Origin: Amycolatopsis sp. NBC_00345
GTDB taxonomy: Bacteria; Actinomycetota; Actinomycetes; Mycobacteriales; Pseudonocardiaceae
Direction of reading: 5' to 3'
NCBI RefSeq assembly: GCF_036116635.1
Contig: NZ_CP107995.1
Span: forward strand, 8,742,001-8,806,000
Length of the DNA stretch: 64,000 nucleotides
Of this stretch, positions 1-8,049 are shown piece by piece (position 1 is the stretch's first letter; each line of letters opens with the position of its first letter). Made by a program: the position numbers and the translations under genes. The notes under the pieces were generated by a model. That model saw nothing but the letters and a program-made list of their open reading frames with translations, did not search any database and was not told the origin of the DNA.

Positions 1-23
1 GCAGGAGTCCTTCACTGCCGTCC

Positions 24-29
24 TAGACT
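24..29 (+). promoter_or_regulatory. Putative -10 element of a leaderless glutaredoxin gene
   Basis: TAGACT lies 7 nt upstream of the GTG at 37. This TAnnnT-to-start distance recurs at many genes in the window and is typical of leaderless actinobacterial transcripts. No Shine-Dalgarno sequence is visible. The -35 region would be at the window edge. Confidence 0.5.
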
Positions 30-36
30 CGGGGTT

Positions 37-276
37 GTGCACCAGGTGACCGTGATGACCCGCGCCGGCTGCCACCTGTGCGAGGTGGCGGAGGCGGACG
101 TCGCGCGTATCTGCGGGGAGCTGGGCGTGGCGTGGGAGACCGCGGACGTCGACAGCGACCCGGAGTGGCGCGCCGAGTACGGCGACCAGGTGCCGGTGAT
201 CCTGGTCGACGGTGCCGAGCACGGCTATTGGCGCGTCGAGGAAGATCGGTTCCGCCGGGCGCTGGACCACTCGTGA
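37..276 (+). CDS. Glutaredoxin-like thiol-disulfide protein
   Basis: This 79-residue protein has the compact thioredoxin fold expected of a glutaredoxin-family member (DUF836-like). The N-terminal strand TVMTRAGCHLC carries a CxxC pair, and a VPVILVDG segment supplies the cis-proline turn. It probably exchanges thiols and disulfides in the cytoplasm, but the substrate cannot be told. GTG at 37 is chosen because TAGACT sits 7 nt upstream with no ribosome binding site, which suggests a leaderless mRNA. A similar protein precedes hemA in mycobacteria (known gene order, recalled). The TGA stop lies inside a 46-bp palindromic repeat. Confidence 0.8.
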   Translation: MHQVTVMTRAGCHLCEVAEADVARICGELGVAWETADVDSDPEWRAEYGDQVPVILVDGAEHGYWRVEEDRFRRALDHS

Positions 277-315
277 GTGGCGATGACGGTTAGAACCGGC
301 ATAGCCACTCACGAG
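270..315. repeat. 46-bp palindromic intergenic repeat, family A, copy 1
   Basis: The outer arms CTCGTGAGTGGC and GCCACTCACGAG are perfectly complementary. An inner ATGACGGTT / AACCGGCAT stem has one mismatch. The repeat overlaps the stop codon of the glutaredoxin gene. Four other copies occur at 10751, 18220, 28268 and 37045. It could form a strong hairpin in RNA and may act as a terminator or mRNA stabiliser. There is no U-tract. Confidence 0.9.
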
Positions 316-390
316 TACTGACCGGCGCGGTAATCAAGCCGTAAGAGTTCGGGGCCACATGGACACCGCGACCCTGCCGAAGATGGTGGG

Positions 391-1968
391 GTGAGCGCGT
401 TGAAGGAAATTCCGGTCCCGGTGAAGCCCCCCGAGCCGCGACAGCTGTCGTTGCCGGTGGCCACACTGATCGGGCTGGCCGCCCTCGTCACGGCCTTGGG
501 CGTGGGGCATCTCATCGCCGGCTTCGTCGGCTACAACGCGTCGCCCTTCGTGGCGGTCGCGGACTTCGTCATCGCGCACAGCCCGCACCCCGTGGTGGTG
601 TGGGCGGAGCAGACGCTGGGGACCGCGGACAAGACCGTGCTGAAGATCGGCCTGGCCGTGGTGCTGGTGCTGTTCGCGGTGCTCGCGGGCCAGCTGTCGC
701 GGCGCAAGCCGCTCGCCGGGCAGGTGCTCGTCGGGCTGCTCGGCGTCGCCGGGGTCGCCGCCGTCTACGAGCGCACGGACGTCGGGCAGCTCGCGCTGCT
801 GGCCCCGGTCGTGGCGCTGGCCGCTTCGCTGCTGGTGTTCAGCTGGCTGCACCGGTACGCGCTGCCGCCGGCGTTCGACGACTCGCGGGCGCCGGAAGGG
901 CCGACCCGACGGCAGGTGCTGGTGCGCGGCGCCGGCGTCGCGGCGGGCGCGGGGGTCGCCGCCATCGCCGGGCAGGTCATCTCGGGCGCGGGCGACGCCG
1001 AGGCTTCGCGCGCCGCGGTCGGCCCGCTGATCCCGTCGCGGAAGCTCCCGCCGCTGCCGGCGGACGCGGACTTCCAGAAGCTCGGCTCACCGCCGTTCAT
1101 CACGCCGAACGCGGACTTCTACCGGATCGACACGGCGTTCGTGGTGCCGCAGGTGCGCACCGAGGACTGGAGCCTGAAGATCCACGGGATGGTCGACCGG
1201 GAGGTCACGTTCTCCTACGCCGACATCCGCACGCGCCCGCTGGTGGAGCGCGAGATCACGATGACCTGCGTGTCCAACGAGGTGGGCGGCGACCTGATCT
1301 CGACGGCCAGGTTCATCGGCGTCGACCTGGCCGACCTGCTCGACCGGGCGGGGGTGCGCGCGGGCGCGGAGCAGATGTACGCGACCAGCGTGGACGGCTT
1401 CACCTGCAGCACTCCGGCGAACGTCGCCCTCGACCCGAAGCGCGGCGCCATGCTGGCCATCGGCATGAACGGCGAGCCGCTGCCCGTCGAGCACGGCTTC
1501 CCGGCGCGGGTGGTGATCCCCGGCCTGTACGGCTACGTCTCCGCGACGAAGTGGGTCACCGACCTGGAGTTCGCGAAGTGGGACGCGCGCCAGTCGTACT
1601 GGCTGGAGCGCGGCTGGGCCGAGCAGGCGCCGATCAAGACCGAGTCGCGGATCGACACGCCCAGCGGCTTCGCCTCGGTGACCGCGGGCAAGGTCCGGGT
1701 CGCGGGCACGGCGTGGGCGCAGCACATCGGCATCGCCACCGTCGAAGTGCGCGTCGACCAGGGCCGGTGGCAGCCGGCGATGCTGTCGGCCGAGGTGAAC
1801 AAGGACACCTGGCGGATGTGGTGGGCCGAGGTGGACGTGCCCTCGGGCACGCACTCGGTGACCGTCCGCGCGACCGACCAGTCGGGCTATACGCAGACCG
1901 ATCAGCTCGCGGACCCGGTGCCGAACGGCGCGTCCGGCTGGCACTCGGTTTCGCTCAACGCCCACTGA
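391..1968 (+). CDS. Membrane-anchored molybdopterin-dependent oxidoreductase (sulfite oxidase family)
   Basis: This 525-residue protein starts with about four hydrophobic helices (roughly residues 20-50, 82-102, 108-127 and 134-153). A TRRQVLVRGAGVAAG twin-arginine-like segment with a hydrophobic stretch follows at about 172-197, then a sulfite-oxidase-type molybdopterin domain with MTCVSNEVGG, where Cys293 is the likely molybdenum ligand. The C-terminal part resembles the Mo-co dimerisation domain (PSGFASVTAGKVRVAGTAWA). The catalytic part should face outside the membrane and could oxidise or reduce small oxyanions or sulfoxides; the substrate is not known. No heme domain is present. GTG at 391 has GAAGAT 6 nt upstream, again suggesting leaderless initiation. 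The 3' end overlaps the convergent gene by 14 nt. Confidence 0.88.
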   Translation: MSALKEIPVPVKPPEPRQLSLPVATLIGLAALVTALGVGHLIAGFVGYNASPFVAVADFVIAHSPHPVVVWAEQTLGTADKTVLKIGLAVVLVLFAVLAGQLSRRKPLAGQVLVGLLGVAGVAAVYERTDVGQLALLAPVVALAASLLVFSWLHRYALPPAFDDSRAPEGPTRRQVLVRGAGVAAGAGVAAIAGQVISGAGDAEASRAAVGPLIPSRKLPPLPADADFQKLGSPPFITPNADFYRIDTAFVVPQVRTEDWSLKIHGMVDREVTFSYADIRTRPLVEREITMTCVSNEVGGDLISTARFIGVDLADLLDRAGVRAGAEQMYATSVDGFTCSTPANVALDPKRGAMLAIGMNGEPLPVEHGFPARVVIPGLYGYVSATKWVTDLEFAKWDARQSYWLERGWAEQAPIKTESRIDTPSGFASVTAGKVRVAGTAWAQHIGIATVEVRVDQGRWQPAMLSAEVNKDTWRMWWAEVDVPSGTHSVTVRATDQSGYTQTDQLADPVPNGASGWHSVSLNAH

Positions 1969-2584
1969 CCCCGCTCAGCAGCGGCAGCAGCTGTTCGAGC
2001 TCCGCGAGCGCCGGGTCGATGCGCTGCGGGTCGAACCGGCCGGACTCCCACGTTTCGAGTACCCCGCCGATCACCCGGATCGGCCGGCCGTGGTGGTTCA
2101 GCCACTGCTGCATCGCGGGGCTGACCCACCCGCGGGTCACCCATTGCTGGTCGAAGCCTTCGCCGCCGGTGCCGGCGCGCTTGAAGCCGAGGTCACGCGC
2201 GAACTGGCCGATGACGTCGCGCGGCTCGGCGTAGACGGCGGGGGCCGGGAAGGGCAGCTGGATCCCGGTCACCTGCATGAACACGCGCCGCGACTGGCTG
2301 CGCCGGCGGCGGACCCAGCTGTACTCGAACGACCGGACGCGGAGATAACCCCGCTGCCCCTCGACGGAGTGCCACGTCCGCGGCCGGGTGGGGGGAAGCA
2401 GCGGGAACGGTTCCCCGTTGCAGTGGCCCAGCAGCTCGAGGGCCCGCTCGTTGTAGAACCACCCGCGCTCGGCCGCGAACGCCGCGTAGGACGCCCGGTT
2501 ACGCAGGTAGCGGCGCACGTACCAGAAGGCGTAACCGCCGACGAGCAGCGGTCCGAGGATGTACCAGATCCAGTGGGTGGCCAT
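1955..2584 (-). CDS. Conserved membrane-anchored protein of unknown function
   Basis: The 209-residue product begins with a single transmembrane helix (WIWYILGPLLVGGYAFWYV). A soluble domain follows that is rich in Trp and Arg and contains short motifs such as GWFYNERALELLGHC. No catalytic motif is recognised. The protein is probably inserted with a short outer N-terminus and a cytoplasmic C-terminal domain, but topology is inferred. It converges on the molybdopterin oxidoreductase, with 14 nt of overlap at the 3' ends, so transcription of one would run into the other. The start is the ATG at 2584. No function is proposed. Confidence 0.7.
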   Translation of the reverse strand: MATHWIWYILGPLLVGGYAFWYVRRYLRNRASYAAFAAERGWFYNERALELLGHCNGEPFPLLPPTRPRTWHSVEGQRGYLRVRSFEYSWVRRRRSQSRRVFMQVTGIQLPFPAPAVYAEPRDVIGQFARDLGFKRAGTGGEGFDQQWVTRGWVSPAMQQWLNHHGRPIRVIGGVLETWESGRFDPQRIDPALAELEQLLPLLSGVSGR

Positions 2585-2763
2585 GGGGCGCGGATACCTC
2601 CGGGTCGTCAGTGGGGCCCGGACGATCTTGCCCGCCGGCCTCGCCGGTTGTCCGGACCTTCGCCCGCGTCACCTGATCGGACGCCCGCGGCATTCACGGC
2701 ATTCGCGGCTCGGACCGTTCGACGCGGGGAATGTGCCCCTCGTCATGTCGGTGACCAGTGACT

Positions 2764-2781
2764 TTGTGCGTGCGTTCACAA
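2764..2781. promoter_or_regulatory. Rex operator (ROP) upstream of rex-hemACD
   Basis: TTGTGCGTGCGTTCACAA matches the known Rex box TTGTGAAnnnnTTCACAA at most positions. It overlaps the expected -35 region of a promoter whose -10 could be TACCGT at 2788-2793. In Streptomyces coelicolor Rex represses its own rex-hemACD operon from such a site (established). Here the same genes follow, so autoregulation by NADH/NAD+ ratio is likely. The 336-nt stretch from 2585 to 2920 contains no other feature I can support. Confidence 0.75.
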
Positions 2782-2920
2782 GTGGACTACCGTAGGGACA
2801 TCGCCCCCGCGTGGCCCGGACATCGAACCGGACTCGAGCCGTGGGGTCAAGAGTTTGTTCGTACGGGCCTAGGCCTGTGCTCCAAGAGATGTGCAGAGCA
2901 GCCGACGAGGAGTGGCCAGC

Positions 2921-4072
2921 GTGGTGACAGAGCGGGGCAGGCGCAGCGGTGCCGAGCCGGCAGCCACGCCGCCCCGCAGGGCCCCCCGTCGCAGTGCCGG
3001 GAGCGATGCCGCCGGAGCCGCGGACGAAGCCGCCGGGAACGGCAATGGACGTGCTGCTGCCGAAGAATCCCTTGGCGCACATGGCAATTCCGGGAACGGG
3101 ACCGGTGCTCGTGGCACCGCTGCCGGCAACGGAACCGGCCGCGCCGCCGCCGGCAACGGCACAGGGAACGGCACCGCTCGCACCGGCACCCGTCGCACCG
3201 CGGCCCGTAACGGCGCCGCCCGCAACGGCCGTGCCCCCGACGCCGACAACGCCCCGACCGCCGAGATACCCGCCGTGCCCGCCGAGGGCGGCGAGGACAC
3301 CGTGGTCCGCGCGAAGTCGATCCCCGAAGCCGCCGTGGCGCGGCTCGCGGTCTACCTGCGGGTGCTGTCCGGGATGGCTGAGCAGGGGCTGACCACCGTC
3401 TCCAGCGAAGAACTGTCCGCGGCCGCCGGGGTCAACTCCGCGAAGCTGCGCAAAGACCTGTCCTACCTGGGCTCCTACGGCACCCGCGGCGTCGGCTACG
3501 AGGTGCAGGTGCTGGTCAGCCAGATCGAGCGCATCCTCGGCCTGACCCGCCAGCACAAGGTCGCCGTGGTCGGCATCGGCAACCTGGGCCACGCGCTGGC
3601 CAACTACGGCGGGTTCCCCGGCCGGGGCTTCCCCGTCGAGGCGCTGTTCGACCTCGACCCGGACCTGATCGGCGTACCCGTAGGGGGTCTCCCGGTCTCG
3701 CACCTCGAGGACATCCCCCGGGTCTGCGCCGAACGCCAGATCTCGATCGGGATCATCGCCACGCCGCCCACCGCCGCGCAGTCGGTGTGCGACCGGCTGG
3801 TGGCGGGCGGGGTCCAGTGCATTCTCAACTTCGCGCCGGTGGTGCTCCAGGTGCCCGCGTACATCGAGGTCCGCAAGGTCGACCTGGCGGTCGAGCTGCA
3901 GATCCTCTCGTTCCACGTGGCTCGCCGGGCCGACGACGCCGAGGCGGCCCGGGAAAACCAGGGTAAAGCCGGGTTACCCGGCACCGGCCTGCCGGTCGAC
4001 AATGGCAATGGCACGGGTAATGGACGCAAGGGCGCCGGAACAGACGGCGGTCGCGGAATGGTGGTGCGCTGA
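2921..4072 (+). CDS. rex: Redox-sensing transcriptional repressor Rex, with long low-complexity tails
   Basis: Rex binds DNA when NADH is low and releases it when NADH rises. The core runs from about residue 133: a winged-helix domain (IPEAAVARLAVYLRVL, AAGVNSAKLRKDLSYLG, GTRGVGY) followed by a Rossmann domain with the nucleotide motif VVGIGNLG near residue 218. At 383 residues it is much longer than typical Rex proteins (about 210-260). Roughly 130 N-terminal residues are an Asn-Gly-Thr-Arg-Ala-rich tail with many NGTG and GNG repeats, and a shorter similar tail follows the core. GTG at 2921 is chosen because GAGGAG ends 8 nt upstream; an in-frame GTG at 2891 is the alternative. The stop overlaps the hemA ATG by one base. 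Confidence 0.92.
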   Translation: MVTERGRRSGAEPAATPPRRAPRRSAGSDAAGAADEAAGNGNGRAAAEESLGAHGNSGNGTGARGTAAGNGTGRAAAGNGTGNGTARTGTRRTAARNGAARNGRAPDADNAPTAEIPAVPAEGGEDTVVRAKSIPEAAVARLAVYLRVLSGMAEQGLTTVSSEELSAAAGVNSAKLRKDLSYLGSYGTRGVGYEVQVLVSQIERILGLTRQHKVAVVGIGNLGHALANYGGFPGRGFPVEALFDLDPDLIGVPVGGLPVSHLEDIPRVCAERQISIGIIATPPTAAQSVCDRLVAGGVQCILNFAPVVLQVPAYIEVRKVDLAVELQILSFHVARRADDAEAARENQGKAGLPGTGLPVDNGNGTGNGRKGAGTDGGRGMVVR

Positions 4073-5385
4073 TGAGCGTGTTGGCGGTCGGGCTCTCCCA
4101 TCGCAGCGCGGAGCTGAGCACGCTCGAGCGGGCCGCCGTGCCCGCCGACGAGCTGGTGAAGCTGCTGCACGAGCTGCAGCAAGCCGAGCACGTCAGCGAA
4201 GCGATGCTGGTGTCCACGTGCAACCGCATCGAGGTCTACGCGGTGGTCGAGACCTTCCACGGCGGCGTCAACGACGTCTCCGACGTGCTCGCCCGCCAGG
4301 CCGGCATGGAGCCGGCGGAGCTGTACGACAGCCTGTACGTGCACTACGCGGGCGCGGCCGTGGAGCACCTGTTCTCCGTCACCTCGGGCCTGGACTCGAT
4401 GGTGGTCGGCGAGACGCAGATCCTCGGCCAGGTCCGCGCGGCGTACGCCACCGCGCGTGAGGCCGGCACCGTCGGCCGCACGCTGCACGAGCTGATCCAG
4501 ACCACGCTGCGCGTCGGCAAGCGCGTGCACTCGGAGACCGGCCTGGACAAGCTGGGCGCGTCCGTCGTGTCCGAGGCGCTGGCCGCCGCGGGCGAGCTGG
4601 CCGGGAAGCACGCGCTGATCGTGGGCGCGGGCTCGATGGGCGCGCTCACCGCTTCGCACCTGCGCAAGGCGGGCATCGGCCGGATCACCGTCGCCAACCG
4701 CACCGAGGCGAACGCCGCGCGGCTCGCCGCCAAGGTCACCGAGCAGGGCGTGCCCGCCCGGTCGGTGCCGCTGTCCGAGGTGGCCTCGGCGGTCGCCGAG
4801 GCCGACCTCGTCATGTGCTGCACCGGCGCGCAGAACGCCGTCTTCACCCCCGGGCACGTGCCCGCCCGTGCGGGCCGCCCGCTGGTGGTGTGCGACCTGG
4901 GCCTGCCCAAGGACGTCGACGCCGAGGTCGCCCACCTGGCCGACGTCACCGTCGTCGACCTGGAGACGATCCAGCGCCGCATGCGCGAGGCCGGCGCGCC
5001 GACCAGCGAGCGGCAGAAGGCCAAGGCCGACGGCGTCGTGCTGGACGAGGTGCGCGCCTACCTCGCCGGCCAGCGCCGCGCCGAGGTCACCCCCACCGTC
5101 ACCGCGCTGCGCCGCCGCGCGGCCGACGTGGTGGACGCGGAGCTGCTCCGTCTGGACAACCGGCTGCCGGACCTCGACTCCGGTGTCCGCGAAGAACTCG
5201 GCCGCACGGTCCGCCGTGTGGTCGACAAGCTGCTGCACGCACCGACCGTGCGGGTCAAGCAGCTGGCCGCCGAGACGGCCGATACCGACTACGCCAACGC
5301 GTTGCGTGAGCTGTTCTGTCTCGACCCGCAGGCCCCCGCGGCCATGGCGAGTCCCACCGCGCCGCCCGAGAACGAGAAGAAGTAG
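4072..5385 (+). CDS. hemA: Glutamyl-tRNA reductase
   Basis: HemA reduces glutamyl-tRNA(Glu) to glutamate-1-semialdehyde with NADPH, the first committed step of C5-pathway heme synthesis. The 437-residue protein has the catalytic Cys50 in STCNRIEVYA, a GLDSMVVGETQILGQV segment, the nucleotide-binding AGSMGALTASHL, and the C-terminal dimerisation helix region. Length and motif order are normal. It is translationally coupled to rex (ATG overlaps the rex TGA) and lies 3 nt from hemC, so rex-hemA-hemC-hemD look like one operon under Rex control. It works with HemL, encoded at 15.7 kb. Confidence 0.97.
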   Translation: MSVLAVGLSHRSAELSTLERAAVPADELVKLLHELQQAEHVSEAMLVSTCNRIEVYAVVETFHGGVNDVSDVLARQAGMEPAELYDSLYVHYAGAAVEHLFSVTSGLDSMVVGETQILGQVRAAYATAREAGTVGRTLHELIQTTLRVGKRVHSETGLDKLGASVVSEALAAAGELAGKHALIVGAGSMGALTASHLRKAGIGRITVANRTEANAARLAAKVTEQGVPARSVPLSEVASAVAEADLVMCCTGAQNAVFTPGHVPARAGRPLVVCDLGLPKDVDAEVAHLADVTVVDLETIQRRMREAGAPTSERQKAKADGVVLDEVRAYLAGQRRAEVTPTVTALRRRAADVVDAELLRLDNRLPDLDSGVREELGRTVRRVVDKLLHAPTVRVKQLAAETADTDYANALRELFCLDPQAPAAMASPTAPPENEKK

Positions 5386-5388
5386 TAC

Positions 5389-6336
5389 GTGAGCAGAGTC
5401 ATTCGCATCGGCACGCGGGGCAGCAAGCTCGCCCTCGCGCAGACCGGGACCGTCGCCGACGCTCTTCGCGCGGCCGGCGCCGAGGTCGAGATCGTCACCA
5501 TCAGCACCCCGGGGGACCGCTCCGACAAGCCGATCCCGCAGATCGGCGTGGGCGTGTTCACCTCCTCGCTGCGGGAAGCCTTGCAGCGCAAGGAGATCGA
5601 CGTCATCGTCCACTCCTTGAAGGACCTGCCGACGACGCCGGAGCCCGGTCTCGTGGTGGCGGCCATCCCGCTGCGGGCGGACCCGCGCGACGCGTTGATC
5701 GCGCGCGACGGCCTCACCCTGGGCGAGCTGCCGGCGGGCTCCACGGTGGGCACGGGCTCGCTGCGGCGCACCGCTCAGCTGCGCGCGCTGGGCCTCGGTT
5801 TGGAAATCGTGCCGATCCGAGGCAATATCGACACCCGCATGCGCAAGGTGACCGACGGAGTGCTCGACGCCGTCGTGCTCGCGCGTGCCGGACTGGCCCG
5901 GATCGGCCGGGACGGGGAGATCACCGAGACCCTCGACCCGATCCAGATGCTGCCCGCCCCCGCGCAGGGGGCGCTGGCGCTGGAGTGCCGGGCCGCCGAC
6001 GTGGACGTCGAGCACCTGCTCGCGTCCACTTTGGACGACGAGGGCACGCGGGCCGCGGTGACGGCCGAACGGGCCATGATGGCCGCGCTCGAGGCGGGGT
6101 GCAGCTCGCCCGTCGGCGCGCTCGCCGAGATCGTCGAGGACTTCGACGCCGAGGGCGCGGTCGTGGAACGCATCTCGCTGCGCGGCACCGCGGCCGCCGA
6201 GGGCGAGAACGGTGAGGTCGACATGGTGCGGGCCATCGCACTCGCCGACCGCGCTGATGCCGAGCAGCTGGGCCGGACACTGGCCGCCGAGCTGCTCGAC
6301 CTGGGAGCCGGAGCCCTGTCCGGCCCCGCCCAGTGA
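5389..6336 (+). CDS. hemC: Hydroxymethylbilane synthase (porphobilinogen deaminase)
   Basis: HemC joins four porphobilinogens into the linear tetrapyrrole hydroxymethylbilane. Motifs seen in the 315-residue protein are IRIGTRGSKLALAQ at the N-terminus, VHSLKDLPT, GTGSLRR, IRGNIDTR, and the dipyrromethane cofactor cysteine at about residue 238 in EAGCSSPVGA. The GTG start is 3 nt after the hemA stop. Length is normal. The next gene, hemD, supplies the enzyme that cyclises the product. Confidence 0.97.
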   Translation: MSRVIRIGTRGSKLALAQTGTVADALRAAGAEVEIVTISTPGDRSDKPIPQIGVGVFTSSLREALQRKEIDVIVHSLKDLPTTPEPGLVVAAIPLRADPRDALIARDGLTLGELPAGSTVGTGSLRRTAQLRALGLGLEIVPIRGNIDTRMRKVTDGVLDAVVLARAGLARIGRDGEITETLDPIQMLPAPAQGALALECRAADVDVEHLLASTLDDEGTRAAVTAERAMMAALEAGCSSPVGALAEIVEDFDAEGAVVERISLRGTAAAEGENGEVDMVRAIALADRADAEQLGRTLAAELLDLGAGALSGPAQ

Positions 6337-6421
6337 CGCCCGCGTCACCGACCCGAACGACCAGCACCACACACCTGCGGCCAACGACGCACCCGGCCGT
6401 CTACGAGGAGAACTGCCAGAA

Positions 6422-7954
6422 ATGACCCCCGCTCGCAAGACCACAGGGCGTGTCGCCTTCGTGGGCTCGGGCCCCGGTGACGCCGGACTGCTCACCGTCC
6501 GCGCCCAGGAGCTGCTCGCCAAGGCCGAGGTCGTGGTGACCGACCCCGACGTGCCGGCAGGCGTGCTCGCGTTCGCCGCGCCCGGCGCCGAGGTACGGCC
6601 CGCCGTCGGCGAGCCCGCCGACGTCGCCAAGGACCTGACCGCCGAGGCCAAGGCCGGCCGGCTCGCGCTGCGCCTGGTCGCCGGCGACCCGCTGACCAGC
6701 GCCGCCGTCGTGGCCGAGGTGCAGGCCGTTGCCCGCACCTCCGCCGTGTTCGACGTCGTCCCCGGCGTCTCGCCCGGCGCCGCAGTGCCGGCGTACGCGG
6801 GGGTCGCCCTCGGTGGCACGCACACCGAGGTCGACGTCCGCGGCGAGGTCGACTGGGGCGCGCTCGCCGTCGTCCCCGGCCCGCTCGTGCTGCACGCGAC
6901 GTCGCAGCACCTCGCCGAGGCCGCCAGCCGGCTGACCGAGAAGGGCCTGCCGCCCGGCACCCCGGTCGCCGTCACCGCGAACGGCACCATCAACACCCAG
7001 CGCACGCTCGACACCACGCTGAGCTCGCTCGCGAACGACGCCGGCGAGCTGGTCGGCCCGCTGATCGTGACCGTCGGCCAGGCCGCCGGGCAGCGCTCGA
7101 AGCTCTCCTGGTGGGAGTCGCGCGCGCTGTACGGCTGGAAGGTGCTGGTGCCGCGCACCAAGGAGCAGGCCGGCGAGATGGCCGAGCGCCTGCGCGGCCA
7201 CGGCGCGACCTCACACGAGGTGCCCACCATCTCCGTCGAGCCGCCGCGCAGCCCGGCGCAGATGGAGCGCTCGGTGAAGGGCCTCGTCGACGGCCGTTAC
7301 CAGTGGATCGTGTTCACCTCCACCAACGCGGTGCGCGCGGTGTGGGAGAAGTTCGAGGAGTTCGGCCTCGACGCGCGGGCCTTCTCGGGCGTGAAGATCG
7401 CCTGTGTCGGCCAGTCGACGGCGGAGAAGGTGCGCTCGTTCGGCATCATCCCCGAGCTGGTGCCCGAGGGTGAGCAGTCTTCGGAGGGCTTGCTGGCCGA
7501 GTTCCCGCCGTACGACGACGTGCTCGACCCGGTGGACCGCGTGCTGCTGCCGCGCGCCGACATCGCCACCGAGACCCTGTCGGCCGGCCTGCGCGACCGC
7601 GGCTGGGAGATCGACGACGTGACGGCGTACCGGACCGTCCGCGCCGCCCCGCCGCCAGCCGACACCCGCGAGATGATCAAGACCGGCGGTTTCGACGCGG
7701 TCTGCTTCACCTCGTCCTCGACCGTGCGGAACCTCGTCGGCATCGCCGGCAAGCCGCACACCCGCACGCTGGTCGCGTGCATCGGCCCGAAGACCGCGGA
7801 GACCGCCGTGGAGTTCGGGCTGCGGGTCGACGTCCAGCCGGAGAAGGCCGACGTCCCGCACCTGGTCGACGCCCTCGCCGAGCACGCCGCCCGGCTCCGC
7901 GCGGAAGGCGCCCTGCCGCCGCCGCGCAAGGCGAAGCGCGCTCGTCGCAGTTGA
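6422..7954 (+). CDS. hemD: Uroporphyrinogen-III synthase with N-terminal tetrapyrrole-methylase-like domain
   Basis: The 510-residue protein fuses a SAM-dependent tetrapyrrole methylase-like domain (about residues 10-230, beginning VAFVGSGPGDAGLLTVRA) to a uroporphyrinogen-III synthase domain (about 240-500, GWKVLVPRTKEQAGEMAERL, VFTSTNAVRAV, CFTSSSTVRNLVG). The synthase half closes hydroxymethylbilane to uroporphyrinogen III. Fusion is common in actinobacteria. The methylase half looks altered: where CobA has a glycine-rich GDPFVFGRGGEE segment this protein reads GDPLTSAAVVAE, and the usual GVPLTHR is GVALGGTHTEV, so methylation may be lost. ATG at 6422 has GAGGAG 11 nt upstream. An in-frame extension to 6212 overlaps hemC and is not used. 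Confidence 0.92.
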   Translation: MTPARKTTGRVAFVGSGPGDAGLLTVRAQELLAKAEVVVTDPDVPAGVLAFAAPGAEVRPAVGEPADVAKDLTAEAKAGRLALRLVAGDPLTSAAVVAEVQAVARTSAVFDVVPGVSPGAAVPAYAGVALGGTHTEVDVRGEVDWGALAVVPGPLVLHATSQHLAEAASRLTEKGLPPGTPVAVTANGTINTQRTLDTTLSSLANDAGELVGPLIVTVGQAAGQRSKLSWWESRALYGWKVLVPRTKEQAGEMAERLRGHGATSHEVPTISVEPPRSPAQMERSVKGLVDGRYQWIVFTSTNAVRAVWEKFEEFGLDARAFSGVKIACVGQSTAEKVRSFGIIPELVPEGEQSSEGLLAEFPPYDDVLDPVDRVLLPRADIATETLSAGLRDRGWEIDDVTAYRTVRAAPPPADTREMIKTGGFDAVCFTSSSTVRNLVGIAGKPHTRTLVACIGPKTAETAVEFGLRVDVQPEKADVPHLVDALAEHAARLRAEGALPPPRKAKRARRS

Positions 7955-7968
7955 CCGCTTTTTGTTGT

Positions 7969-8019
7969 CCCTGAAGGCCACCATGAGGGTCGGATATGCC
8001 CTCATGGTGGCCTTCAGGG
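7969..8019. repeat. 51-bp palindromic repeat, family B, copy 1 (terminator-like)
   Basis: Two perfectly complementary 21-nt arms (7969-7989 and 7999-8019, beginning CCCTGAAGGCCACC) flank a 9-nt loop, 14 nt after the hemD stop. A TTTTTGTTG stretch precedes it. The other copies are at 33728-33778 and inside nuoG at 47841-47891. It probably ends or punctuates the rex-hemACD transcript. Confidence 0.85.
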
Positions 8020-8049
8020 CATTCCGGGCCCGGGGGTGCGGCAGGCGGA

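Noticed and set aside
3604..7230. A 1208-codon open frame on the minus strand opposite rex-hemACD
   Set aside because: It is antisense to four well-recognised genes. Long antisense frames are expected in GC-rich codon-biased DNA, and its translation has no recognisable domain.
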